This document shows, one piece after another, positions 8,499 to 15,705 of a DNA stretch of 64,000 nucleotides. A program made the position numbers and the translations under genes. Every line of letters starts with the position of its first letter. The stretch's first letter is position 1. Origin of the DNA: Catelliglobosispora koreensis DSM 44566 (lineage in GTDB: Bacteria; Actinomycetota; Actinomycetes; Mycobacteriales; Micromonosporaceae); the NCBI RefSeq assembly GCF_000379685.1, contig NZ_KB903251.1:62001-126000 (forward strand), in the 5' to 3' direction. The notes under the pieces are model-generated. The model saw only the letters and a list, made by a program, of their open reading frames with translations. It ran no database searches and was not told the origin of the DNA.

Positions 8499-9695
8499 AT
8501 GCGCGCCATTTCTTTGTTATTGACCGTCGCTTTAGGAGCGCCGGTTCTGCCGCCCAGTGACGGCTGGGGCTCGGCCGGCCCCGGCACGACGGGTGGACAC
8601 GGCGGGACCGTGGTCACCGTCCACACCCGCGACGAGTTAGCTGCCGCCGTCCTGGGCAGCGCTCCGAAGATCGTCCTGGTGGACGGAACGATTGAAGGCC
8701 CCTCGTGCGCCGGCCTAGCCGATCCTGAGTACAGCCTTGAGGCCTATCTGGCCGCCTATGACCCCGCGGTGTGGGGACGAGCCACCGACCCGAGCGGACC
8801 GTTAGAGCAGGCCCGCGTGCGGTCGGTCGCGAAGCAGAAGGCGCTCACCGAAATCAAGGTGGGCCCGAACACCACGATCCTTGGCAAGCATGGGGCGACG
8901 CTGAAGAAGCTGACCCTCATGATTGACAACGCGCCCAACGTCATCGTGCGCAACCTGCGCCTAGAGGACGCCGCCGACTGCTTCCCGAGGTGGCGCCCGA
9001 CCGATGGGGCCGAAGGTAACTGGAACTCCGAATACGACCTCGTGTCGGTCCGGCGCTCCACCAACGTCTGGATCGATCACTGCACGTTCACCGATGGCGA
9101 CAACCCCGACTCAGCGCAGCCTGTCTACTTTGGACGGCCATGGCAGATGCACGACGGCGCTCTCGACATCACGCACACGGCCGACCTGGTGACCGTGTCG
9201 TGGAACGTTTTCACCAACCACGACAAGACCGTTCTCATCGGCTCCAGCGACACCGTCGGCCCCGATGTCGGAAAGTTGCGCGTGACCTTGCACCACAACG
9301 TGTTTGACGGGTCGATCCAGCGCGCTCCGCGCGTGCGGTTCGGTCAGGTCGACGTCTACAACAACTACTTCAAAGTGCGCGAGCCCTTCGACTACAGCGT
9401 CGGGCTGGGCATCCAGTCAGCCATCGTTCTGGAGAACAACTTCTTCCACGTCTCCGGCGGGATCCCGCTCGATCGCCTCCTGAAGGACTGGAAGGGAACG
9501 AAACTGACCGAGAAAGGCACCTGGGTCAACCACGGCCCGGTCAGCCTTATCGACGCCTACAACGCCGTGAAGGACCCAGACTTCGCCCCCGACGCGGGCT
9601 GGACGCCGGAGCTGCGGGCACACAAACCGCTACCCACCATCGTGGTGCCCATCGTCACCACGCTGTTCGCCGGTGCCGGGAGGCTGCCGGTCTAA
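8499..9695 (+). CDS. Secreted pectate lyase, PL1 family
   Basis: Cleaves polygalacturonate by beta-elimination outside the cell, 398 aa. A short, weak signal sequence (MRAISLLLTVALGAPVL) precedes a right-handed beta-helix catalytic domain. PL1 motifs are WIDHCTFTDGDNPD, the calcium-site WNSEYDLVS, and RAPRVRFGQVDVYNNYF, which holds the catalytic Arg. It differs from the next two lyases in lacking the N-terminal accessory module. No ribosome site precedes the ATG, in line with the promoter placed 6 nt upstream. It probably supplies the oligogalacturonides that feed the uronate operon immediately upstream. Confidence 0.9.
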   Translation: MRAISLLLTVALGAPVLPPSDGWGSAGPGTTGGHGGTVVTVHTRDELAAAVLGSAPKIVLVDGTIEGPSCAGLADPEYSLEAYLAAYDPAVWGRATDPSGPLEQARVRSVAKQKALTEIKVGPNTTILGKHGATLKKLTLMIDNAPNVIVRNLRLEDAADCFPRWRPTDGAEGNWNSEYDLVSVRRSTNVWIDHCTFTDGDNPDSAQPVYFGRPWQMHDGALDITHTADLVTVSWNVFTNHDKTVLIGSSDTVGPDVGKLRVTLHHNVFDGSIQRAPRVRFGQVDVYNNYFKVREPFDYSVGLGIQSAIVLENNFFHVSGGIPLDRLLKDWKGTKLTEKGTWVNHGPVSLIDAYNAVKDPDFAPDAGWTPELRAHKPLPTIVVPIVTTLFAGAGRLPV

Positions 9696-9700
9696 AGCTT

Positions 9701-9756
9701 CCGCAGCCGGTGAGCCGCGCCTCGGTGCACCCGGCACCGAATCTCACCGGCTGCGG
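9701..9756 (+). other. Long stem-loop between pectate lyase genes 1 and 2
   Basis: CCGCAGCCGGTGAG (9701-9714) pairs perfectly with 9743-9756, a 14-bp stem. The 28-nt loop contains its own CGGTGC/GCACCG hairpin. It begins 5 nt after one stop and ends just before the GGAGG of the next gene. It may be a terminator without a U-tract, an attenuator or an mRNA-stabilising element. Confidence 0.65.
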
Positions 9757-9775
9757 GAATCTGGAGGAACGACAG

Positions 9776-11377
9776 ATGAAATTCCGTCCCAAGCTAGCGG
9801 CCGCCGTAAGTGCCGCCGCCGCCACAGTTCTCGTCGCGGTCATGGTGACTTCGGCTAGCGCGGCCACCCTGTTCTCCGACGATTTCAACGACGGCAACGC
9901 CAACGGATGGTCCAAATCCGGTGGCAGCTGGACCGTCACCGGTGGTGCCTATCAGCAGTCGGGCACCGGAGCCGACGCCAAGGCTCAAGCCGGGTCAACC
10001 TCATGGACCGCACAGTCGGTCAGCGCCAGGGTAAAGCCCCTCGCCTTCGGCAACTCCAGCCGGTCGGTGGGCGTACAGGCCCGGGCACAGAACATGACCA
10101 ACTTCTACTCACTCGTGCTCACCGGCAGCGGCTCGGTGCAACTGCGCCGTACGTCTGGAGGCGGCACGGCGACGCTCGCTAGCGCGGCTGTTTCTGTGGT
10201 GCCGGGCACGTGGTACACCCTGCAGCTCAACGCTTCGGGCAGTGCGCTATCCGGCTCGGTCAACGGCGTGTCACTCGTCTCGGCCACTGACTCCACCCTC
10301 GCCAGCGGCCGGGCTGGCCTCATCACGTCTTATGCCTCTGCGGCGTTTGATGACGTCGTCGTGAGTGACGCTCCCGGAACGCCACCGACCTCGCAACCGC
10401 CGACATCACAGCCGCCGTCCTCACCTCCTCCCTCCTCGCCGCCGCCGGGGACGTGCAACACCTCTGGTGCGCCAACAGGATTCGCTTCCGTTAACGCTTG
10501 GGGGCAGAACGGGACGACCGGTGGAGCTGGCGGGCCAACGGTGGAAGTCGACACCGCGGCCGAACTCATCTCGGCGATCGCCCAAAATGGGCCGCTGAAC
10601 GTCTGTGTCCGCGGCATGATCACGGTGCCCGCGGGAATGTATGACGTTTCGTCGGACAAGACCATCGTGGGCATCGGCGCCAGCTCTGGCATCACGGGAG
10701 GCGGCCTCAACATCGGCTTGCCGCTCAGTGACGCGATTTTGGAGCCGCCCGCGAACGCGGTGCACAACGTCATCATCCGGAACCTGAACTTCCGCAACGC
10801 CAACGATGACTCCATCAACGTGCAGATGTTCTCGCATCACATCTGGCTCGACCACAACGATCTCGCGCAGGGCTATGACGGTCTCATCGACATCAAGCGT
10901 GGATCGTCCTACATCACCGTCTCGTGGAACCACCTGCACAACCACAGCAAGAACATGCTGCTCGGTCACGATGACAGCAATGGTGCCCAGGACATCGGCC
11001 GGCTCAAGGTGACCTATCACCACAACTGGCTAAACGCGACACCGCAACGCAATCCACGCGTTCGCTTCGGCGAGCCCGTGCACATCTACAACAACTACTA
11101 CTTCTACAACACCGATGTTGGCGTGGCCTGCCAAGCCAACGCGGGTTGCATGGTCGAAGGCAACTACTTCGAAAACGTCGAAGAGCCCGTTTCCAACTCG
11201 TACGCCGGGCCGGCCGGCCGGTGCGTCGCCCGCAACAACGTGTTCGTGGGTGAATCCGGTGCCCCTGACTGTTCCGGTTCAGTGCAGGAACCGTCGGGCT
11301 ACTACTCCTACACGCTCGACGACCCGAACTCGGTCAAAGCCTCGGTCACGAGCGGCGCGGGAACGGGGAAGATATGA
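9776..11377 (+). CDS. Secreted modular pectate lyase, PL1 family with N-terminal accessory domain
   Basis: Extracellular pectate lyase of 533 aa. In order: a signal peptide ending ASA (about residues 1-29), a jelly-roll-like module beginning ATLFSDDFNDGNANGWSK (to about 205), a Pro/Ser/Thr linker, and a PL1 beta-helix domain. Catalytic-domain motifs include HHIWLDHNDL and NPRVRFGEPVHIYNNYY. The module may bind polysaccharide. The ATG at 9776 has GGAGG 8 nt upstream; an upstream in-frame ATG at 9710 lies in the hairpin and encodes no signal sequence. The last codon overlaps the next gene as ATGA. The protein is a close paralogue of its downstream neighbour. Confidence 0.9.
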   Translation: MKFRPKLAAAVSAAAATVLVAVMVTSASAATLFSDDFNDGNANGWSKSGGSWTVTGGAYQQSGTGADAKAQAGSTSWTAQSVSARVKPLAFGNSSRSVGVQARAQNMTNFYSLVLTGSGSVQLRRTSGGGTATLASAAVSVVPGTWYTLQLNASGSALSGSVNGVSLVSATDSTLASGRAGLITSYASAAFDDVVVSDAPGTPPTSQPPTSQPPSSPPPSSPPPGTCNTSGAPTGFASVNAWGQNGTTGGAGGPTVEVDTAAELISAIAQNGPLNVCVRGMITVPAGMYDVSSDKTIVGIGASSGITGGGLNIGLPLSDAILEPPANAVHNVIIRNLNFRNANDDSINVQMFSHHIWLDHNDLAQGYDGLIDIKRGSSYITVSWNHLHNHSKNMLLGHDDSNGAQDIGRLKVTYHHNWLNATPQRNPRVRFGEPVHIYNNYYFYNTDVGVACQANAGCMVEGNYFENVEEPVSNSYAGPAGRCVARNNVFVGESGAPDCSGSVQEPSGYYSYTLDDPNSVKASVTSGAGTGKI

Positions 11378-12891
11378 AGCGGATCGGAGCTGCCGCTCTC
11401 GCGGCGGTCGTGGTGATGCTGGGCCTGCTCGTCAGCCGGGCGGATGCCGCGACTCTGTTCAGCGATGACTTCAATGACGGCAACGCTAGTGGCTGGTCGA
11501 CCTCCGGTGGCAGCTGGTCAGTCGCCTCAGGGACCTACTCCCAGACCGGCACCAGCGCTGACGCTAAGTCACAGGCAGGCAACCTTGCCTGGACGAACAC
11601 CAGCATGCAGGCACGGGTGCGCGTGAACTTCTTTGGCAGCAACGCGTCCCGGGCGGCTGGCATCACGGCACGGGCACGCAGTTCAGCGGACTCCTACGCA
11701 CTCGCGCTCACGCCGAGTTCGGTGGAGCTGCGACGGGGATCCAACGTGCTGTCGTCGGCGTCTTTCGGCGTGGCGACAGGGACTTGGTACACCCTGCGGC
11801 TAGAGGTTTTTGGCAGCACGCTGCGGGGCTTTGTCAACGGCACCCAAGTGGTCACCGCGACGGACAGCAACTTCGCGGCCGGGCGCATCGGCTTCATCGC
11901 CAAATACGCGGCGGCTTCGTTTGATGACGTTTTGGCCACCGACACGGCCGGTCCCGGGCCGACCTCTTCACCGACAGCTTCGGCTTCCGCTTCCCCTTCC
12001 ACGTCACCATCGCCGCAGCCTCCGGCTGGGCAGGCCGACGGCTTCGCCAGCGGGACAACGGGTGGCGCGGGCGGGCCAATAGTCGTGGCCACCACGGCCG
12101 CGCAGCTGGAAGCCTATGTGGGACAAGCAGGTCCGCTGATCATCATGGTGCAGGGGACGATCGCGATTGACGGCATGCTCACGGTTGTCGCCGACAAGAG
12201 CATCATCGGCGCCGGCTCCACCGCGCACATCACCGGCGGTGGACTGCAGACGGGCTCGACGACCAGGCCAGGCAACAACGTCATCATCCGCAACATTAAG
12301 TTCAGCAACGCCGATGACGACTCCATCAGTGTCACCAACGGAGCACATCACGTCTGGATTGACCACAATGAGTTCCTACCCGGCTACGACGGGTCAGTGG
12401 ACGTCAAGCGGCAGTCCACCAACGTAACGGTGTCGTGGAACAAGTTCAGCGGGACCGACAAGTCGATGCTGCTCGGTCACTCGGACGATTTCACCGCTGA
12501 CATCGGCTATCTAAAGGTCAGCTACCACCACAACTACTTCGATGGCGCGAACCAGCGGCTGCCACGGGTCAGGTTTGGTGAGCCAGTTCACGTCTACAAT
12601 AACTACTACCGCAATATCGGACTCTACGGAGTCGTCTCGGTGCAAAACGCCGGCGTCGTCGTCGAAGGGAACTACTTCGAAAACGTCGCGCACCCGTGCT
12701 ATTCGGTCAGCGGCTATGCCGACAGTGGTCCCGGAAGACTGGTGCAGCGCAACAACATTTTCAGCAACTCGGGTGTCTGCGAGGCCGGCGGAAACGTCGC
12801 CGAGCCGGGAAGCTACTACTCCTACACCCTGACCCCGGCAGCCTCCGTGCCCTCTGTCGTATCCGCGTCAGCGGGCGTCGGAAAGCTGTAA
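11374..12891 (+). CDS. Secreted modular pectate lyase, PL1 family (tandem paralogue)
   Basis: 505 aa, with the same layout as the preceding lyase. The signal peptide ends SRADA; an accessory module begins ATLFSDDFNDGNASGWST; a Ser/Pro linker and a PL1 domain follow with HHVWIDHNEF and LPRVRFGEPVHVYNNYY. The near identity of the module starts and the shared domain order point to tandem duplication. The start overlaps the upstream stop by 4 nt, so the pair is translationally coupled. The catalytic domain lacks a few loop segments of the second lyase, so cleavage preference may differ. A strong hairpin terminator follows. Confidence 0.9.
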   Translation: MKRIGAAALAAVVVMLGLLVSRADAATLFSDDFNDGNASGWSTSGGSWSVASGTYSQTGTSADAKSQAGNLAWTNTSMQARVRVNFFGSNASRAAGITARARSSADSYALALTPSSVELRRGSNVLSSASFGVATGTWYTLRLEVFGSTLRGFVNGTQVVTATDSNFAAGRIGFIAKYAAASFDDVLATDTAGPGPTSSPTASASASPSTSPSPQPPAGQADGFASGTTGGAGGPIVVATTAAQLEAYVGQAGPLIIMVQGTIAIDGMLTVVADKSIIGAGSTAHITGGGLQTGSTTRPGNNVIIRNIKFSNADDDSISVTNGAHHVWIDHNEFLPGYDGSVDVKRQSTNVTVSWNKFSGTDKSMLLGHSDDFTADIGYLKVSYHHNYFDGANQRLPRVRFGEPVHVYNNYYRNIGLYGVVSVQNAGVVVEGNYFENVAHPCYSVSGYADSGPGRLVQRNNIFSNSGVCEAGGNVAEPGSYYSYTLTPAASVPSVVSASAGVGKL

Positions 12892-12899
12892 CAAATGCC

Positions 12900-12930
12900 G
12901 CTCCGGGCAGGTATCCGACCTGCCCGGAGC
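12900..12930 (+). terminator. Terminator of the pectate lyase transcript
   Basis: A 13-bp perfect stem, GCTCCGGGCAGGT with its complement at 12918-12930, and a 5-nt loop, 9 nt after the stop. There is no U-tract, which is common in actinobacteria. Confidence 0.8.
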
Positions 12931-12956
12931 ACACCAACCTGGTAGGTTCACCTGCT

Positions 12957-13916
12957 GTGACATATCCCCCTCAGGATCCACAGAACACCCCGTATCCTCC
13001 GGCGCAGCCGGAGTATGGCCAGCAACCGCAGTACGGCCAGCAGCCCCAATATGGGCAGCAGCCTGGATATGGGCAACAACCGCAGCAGCCGGCTTACGGT
13101 CAACCGCAACAGCCGGCCTACGGCCAGCAGCCGCAATACGGGCAGTCACCGTATGAGGCTCAGCAGCCGCAGTATGGGCAGCCGCCGGTAAGTGGCTCGC
13201 CCTATGAGGCGCCGACGTCGGCACAGCCTGGCTACTACCAGCCACCGGCTCAGGGCAGCCCCTACCCGGCCGCGCCCTACCAGCAATACGGCGCACCCGC
13301 GCCCTCGGGCAAAACCAATGGCTTCGCCATCGCGTCGCTCATCCTGGGCATCATCGGTGGCGTTCTGCTTTCGGCCATCTTCGGTTTCGTCGCGCTCTCG
13401 CAAATCAAGAAGCGCAACGAAAAGGGCAAGGGCATGGCCATCGCCGGCCTTGTCCTTTCCGGGGTGTGGCTCCTGGTCTGTGGTGGCCTGATCGCGGCGG
13501 GTGCCATTGGCGGCATCAACGCGTCTGCCGACCGCGATGACAAGGGCACCATCACTGACAGTGGAAACGTGGACGCCAAGGCGATCAAGCTCGGCGACTG
13601 CGTGAACGACCTTGAGGAAGGCAGTGTTACCTCCGTGGCCGCGGTGCCCTGCTCGCAGCCGCACGACGCCGAGGTCTACGCCGAGTTCAGCCTCACCGGC
13701 AGCACCTATCCCGGTGACACCAAAGTAGAGACCGACGCCGAAGAGGGCTGCAGCGACCGCTTCGAGACCGCTGTCGCCGCTAAGTTCGTCGAGGATGAGT
13801 CGATCGACATCTACTTCCTCTACCCGAGCAAGGAAACCTGGGCCCGGGGCGACCGCACCGTGTCCTGCTTCGCCGAGAAGACCGACGGCAAGCTCACCGG
13901 ATCGATCAGGAAGTAG
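12957..13916 (+). CDS. DUF4190 / septum-formation domain membrane protein
   Basis: 319 aa in three parts. About 110 N-terminal residues are a Gln/Pro/Tyr/Gly-rich repeat region built on QQPQYGQ units. Next is a DUF4190 segment with two membrane helices (FAIASLILGIIGGVLL and GMAIAGLVLSGVWLLV). An exported C-terminal domain of the septum-formation type follows, with KLGDCVNDLEEG and VPCSQPHDAEVY and four spaced cysteines. The GTG at 12957 has a TAGGTT 8 nt upstream and no clear ribosome site; earlier in-frame codons run back through the terminator. It is an actinobacterial envelope protein of unproven function and is probably unrelated to pectin use. Confidence 0.8.
   Translation: MTYPPQDPQNTPYPPAQPEYGQQPQYGQQPQYGQQPGYGQQPQQPAYGQPQQPAYGQQPQYGQSPYEAQQPQYGQPPVSGSPYEAPTSAQPGYYQPPAQGSPYPAAPYQQYGAPAPSGKTNGFAIASLILGIIGGVLLSAIFGFVALSQIKKRNEKGKGMAIAGLVLSGVWLLVCGGLIAAGAIGGINASADRDDKGTITDSGNVDAKAIKLGDCVNDLEEGSVTSVAAVPCSQPHDAEVYAEFSLTGSTYPGDTKVETDAEEGCSDRFETAVAAKFVEDESIDIYFLYPSKETWARGDRTVSCFAEKTDGKLTGSIRK
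13014..13160 (+). repeat. Imperfect tandem coding repeat (QQPQYGQ units)
   Basis: Degenerate 15-24-nt units encode Gln-Pro-Gln-Tyr-Gly-Gln in the N-terminus of the DUF4190 protein. It is a low-complexity, slippage-prone tract. Confidence 0.7.
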
Positions 13917-13919
13917 CCA

Positions 13920-14666
13920 ATGGAGCTGACCGTGGGCGGGGTGCCCGTAGCGGAATATGTGTTAACGCCAACGCTCGATCACACCCTATCCCCGCGGCCA
14001 TACCTCCATCCGGTTAGGACATTCGGCGGAGTCATCATCACCGATGCCGAACCCGAAGACCACCGGTGGCATCTGGGGCTATCCCTGGCCATGCAAGACG
14101 TTAACGGCACTAACCTGTGGGGCGGCCGGACGTATGTGCGTGGCCAGGGCTACACCTGGCTGGACGATCACGGGACGATCACGCATGAGGGGTTCGAATC
14201 TCCGGGCGTGCAGCGGCTTTCCTGGCGCGACAGTGACGGCAAGGTCCTGCTTGACGAACGGCGCACGATCACGACGTCGCTTGTGGACAGCCGGTCCTGG
14301 CAACTGAGCCTGGGCTGGGAACTGACGGCGCCAGGGGAGCGGGTCGTGCTGGGTAGCCCGGCGACCAATGGCCGTCCCGATGGCGCGGGCTATGGCGGAT
14401 GCTTCCTGCGCCTGGCCCCCGGCCCGGCTCACGTCACCGCAGGCTCGCTAAGCGGTGAAGCCGAAGTCAACGGGTGTTCTGAGCCCACTGTGGTGTGGCG
14501 GTCCGCCCAGTTCGAGGTCACCGTCACTGGAGCGGACCGCTGGTTCGTGCGCACCGGGATCTATCCCGGCCTCTGTGCCGCGTGGGCCTTCGAAGAAGTG
14601 CGTGTCATCGAAGCCGGCCAAACGTGGGCCGGACAGTTTTCGATGGTTGTCTCAGACGTCCAATAG
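13920..14666 (+). CDS. DUF6807 (PmoA-like) family protein
   Basis: 248 aa. It carries the family core SPRPYLHPVRTFGG, then EDHRWHLGLS and NLWGGRTYVRGQGYTW. Members usually sit beside Gfo/Idh oxidoreductases and glycan-use genes; a carbohydrate-related role is presumed but no reaction is established. No signal peptide is visible, so it should be cytoplasmic. It starts 3 nt after the DUF4190 stop and may be co-transcribed with it. Its 3' end overlaps the convergent acetyltransferase gene by 15 nt. Confidence 0.75.
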   Translation: MELTVGGVPVAEYVLTPTLDHTLSPRPYLHPVRTFGGVIITDAEPEDHRWHLGLSLAMQDVNGTNLWGGRTYVRGQGYTWLDDHGTITHEGFESPGVQRLSWRDSDGKVLLDERRTITTSLVDSRSWQLSLGWELTAPGERVVLGSPATNGRPDGAGYGGCFLRLAPGPAHVTAGSLSGEAEVNGCSEPTVVWRSAQFEVTVTGADRWFVRTGIYPGLCAAWAFEEVRVIEAGQTWAGQFSMVVSDVQ

Positions 14667-15608
14667 CTTGCGCCAGCTGTCGATCACGAGCACCTCGCGC
14701 ATGCCTGCCCGCGTGTAGAGCCCGAGCGCGGGACGTTGCGGGTTTGAGTCGACGTGCAAAACCGTTCCGGCACGGCCGATCGCGGCATCTTCGGCGAACG
14801 CGTAACGCAGCAAGAACCCGGCGAGCCCACGGCCCTGATTCCCAGGCACGGTTCCCAACGTGAGCACATAGCCGAGGTTCTCATCCGGCACGAAGTGGTT
14901 GGTGCGCACCAGAACCGCTGCTGGTTCCTCGCCGTCATAGAGCACGTGAACAAGACTCCAGTCATGCGCGGCGCTGCCTTCGCGCTCCTGCACCCACTCG
15001 TCGTAATCCTTGGGCACGAAGCCGTAGTGGTCGTGGAAGGCTTTGTTCCGTACGTCCAACGCGTCCCGCCGCACTTTTTCCTCCGACGTCCCGTGGCGCA
15101 GCGTTGTTCCTTCAGGCAACGACGGAGGTGGTACCAGCTGGGGGTGATCGATCCGCATCCGCACGAAGCGGGCGGCCGCCTGGTAGCCCTTGGCCTCCGC
15201 GGTCCGGCGCGTGCGCTTTTCTTGCGGGTACATGTTGATGTCTAGCCGAGTGGTGGAGTAGCCCGCCTCCCGCGCCTTCTCACGAGCACGTTCTTCGGCC
15301 GTTTCCCAGAGCCAGCCGTAAAGCTCATCGTGCCCCGGAAGTGCATAGACCTGCATCTCCGTGTTGTCGCTGCCGGTCTTGATGACCGCCCAGGCCCAGC
15401 CAGCCGGCTCACCCGCCTCGGTCAGCACCAGCCAGCCGTCACGATCGCGGTCAAACGTGGGCTCATCCAGCTCATCACTGGCATCTTGCTCGGTGTAGTC
15501 GGCCGCGCCGATGGCGTCAATGTTCTGTGCGGCGACCACCGCGAAAACGTTAGGCCCGTCGTCCAGCGTGGGCCGGCGAACGGAGTAACCCGGCGGAAGA
15601 GTTGGCAT
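14652..15608 (-). CDS. Tandem-GNAT acetyltransferase
   Basis: 318 aa with two GNAT folds, as in mycothiol synthase-like enzymes. The C-terminal half carries the acetyl-CoA site NLGYVLTLGTVPGNQGRGLA; the N-terminal half is degenerate. I place the start at the ATG at 15608 (MPTLPPGYSVRRPT), because the upstream extension to 15824 lacks similarity and would cross the divergent gene. The ribosome site is weak. Its acceptor substrate is unknown. It is convergent with the DUF6807 gene and divergent from the repeat-containing secreted protein. Confidence 0.75.
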   Translation of the reverse strand: MPTLPPGYSVRRPTLDDGPNVFAVVAAQNIDAIGAADYTEQDASDELDEPTFDRDRDGWLVLTEAGEPAGWAWAVIKTGSDNTEMQVYALPGHDELYGWLWETAEERAREKAREAGYSTTRLDINMYPQEKRTRRTAEAKGYQAAARFVRMRIDHPQLVPPPSLPEGTTLRHGTSEEKVRRDALDVRNKAFHDHYGFVPKDYDEWVQEREGSAAHDWSLVHVLYDGEEPAAVLVRTNHFVPDENLGYVLTLGTVPGNQGRGLAGFLLRYAFAEDAAIGRAGTVLHVDSNPQRPALGLYTRAGMREVLVIDSWRKLLDV

Positions 15609-15705
15609 CCCTCTATCCTGTCGCGCGCCCATCGTCCCGGCGACCGAATTTCGTGTGGTTGAATACCTGCTCACGTTCATGTTCGCGCTCCACACGGGGG
15701 TAAAT

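Noticed and set aside
13014-13160. Short tandem DNA repeats resembling a CRISPR or minisatellite
   Set aside because: The units are in frame, degenerate and encode a Gln-rich protein repeat. There are no unique spacers.
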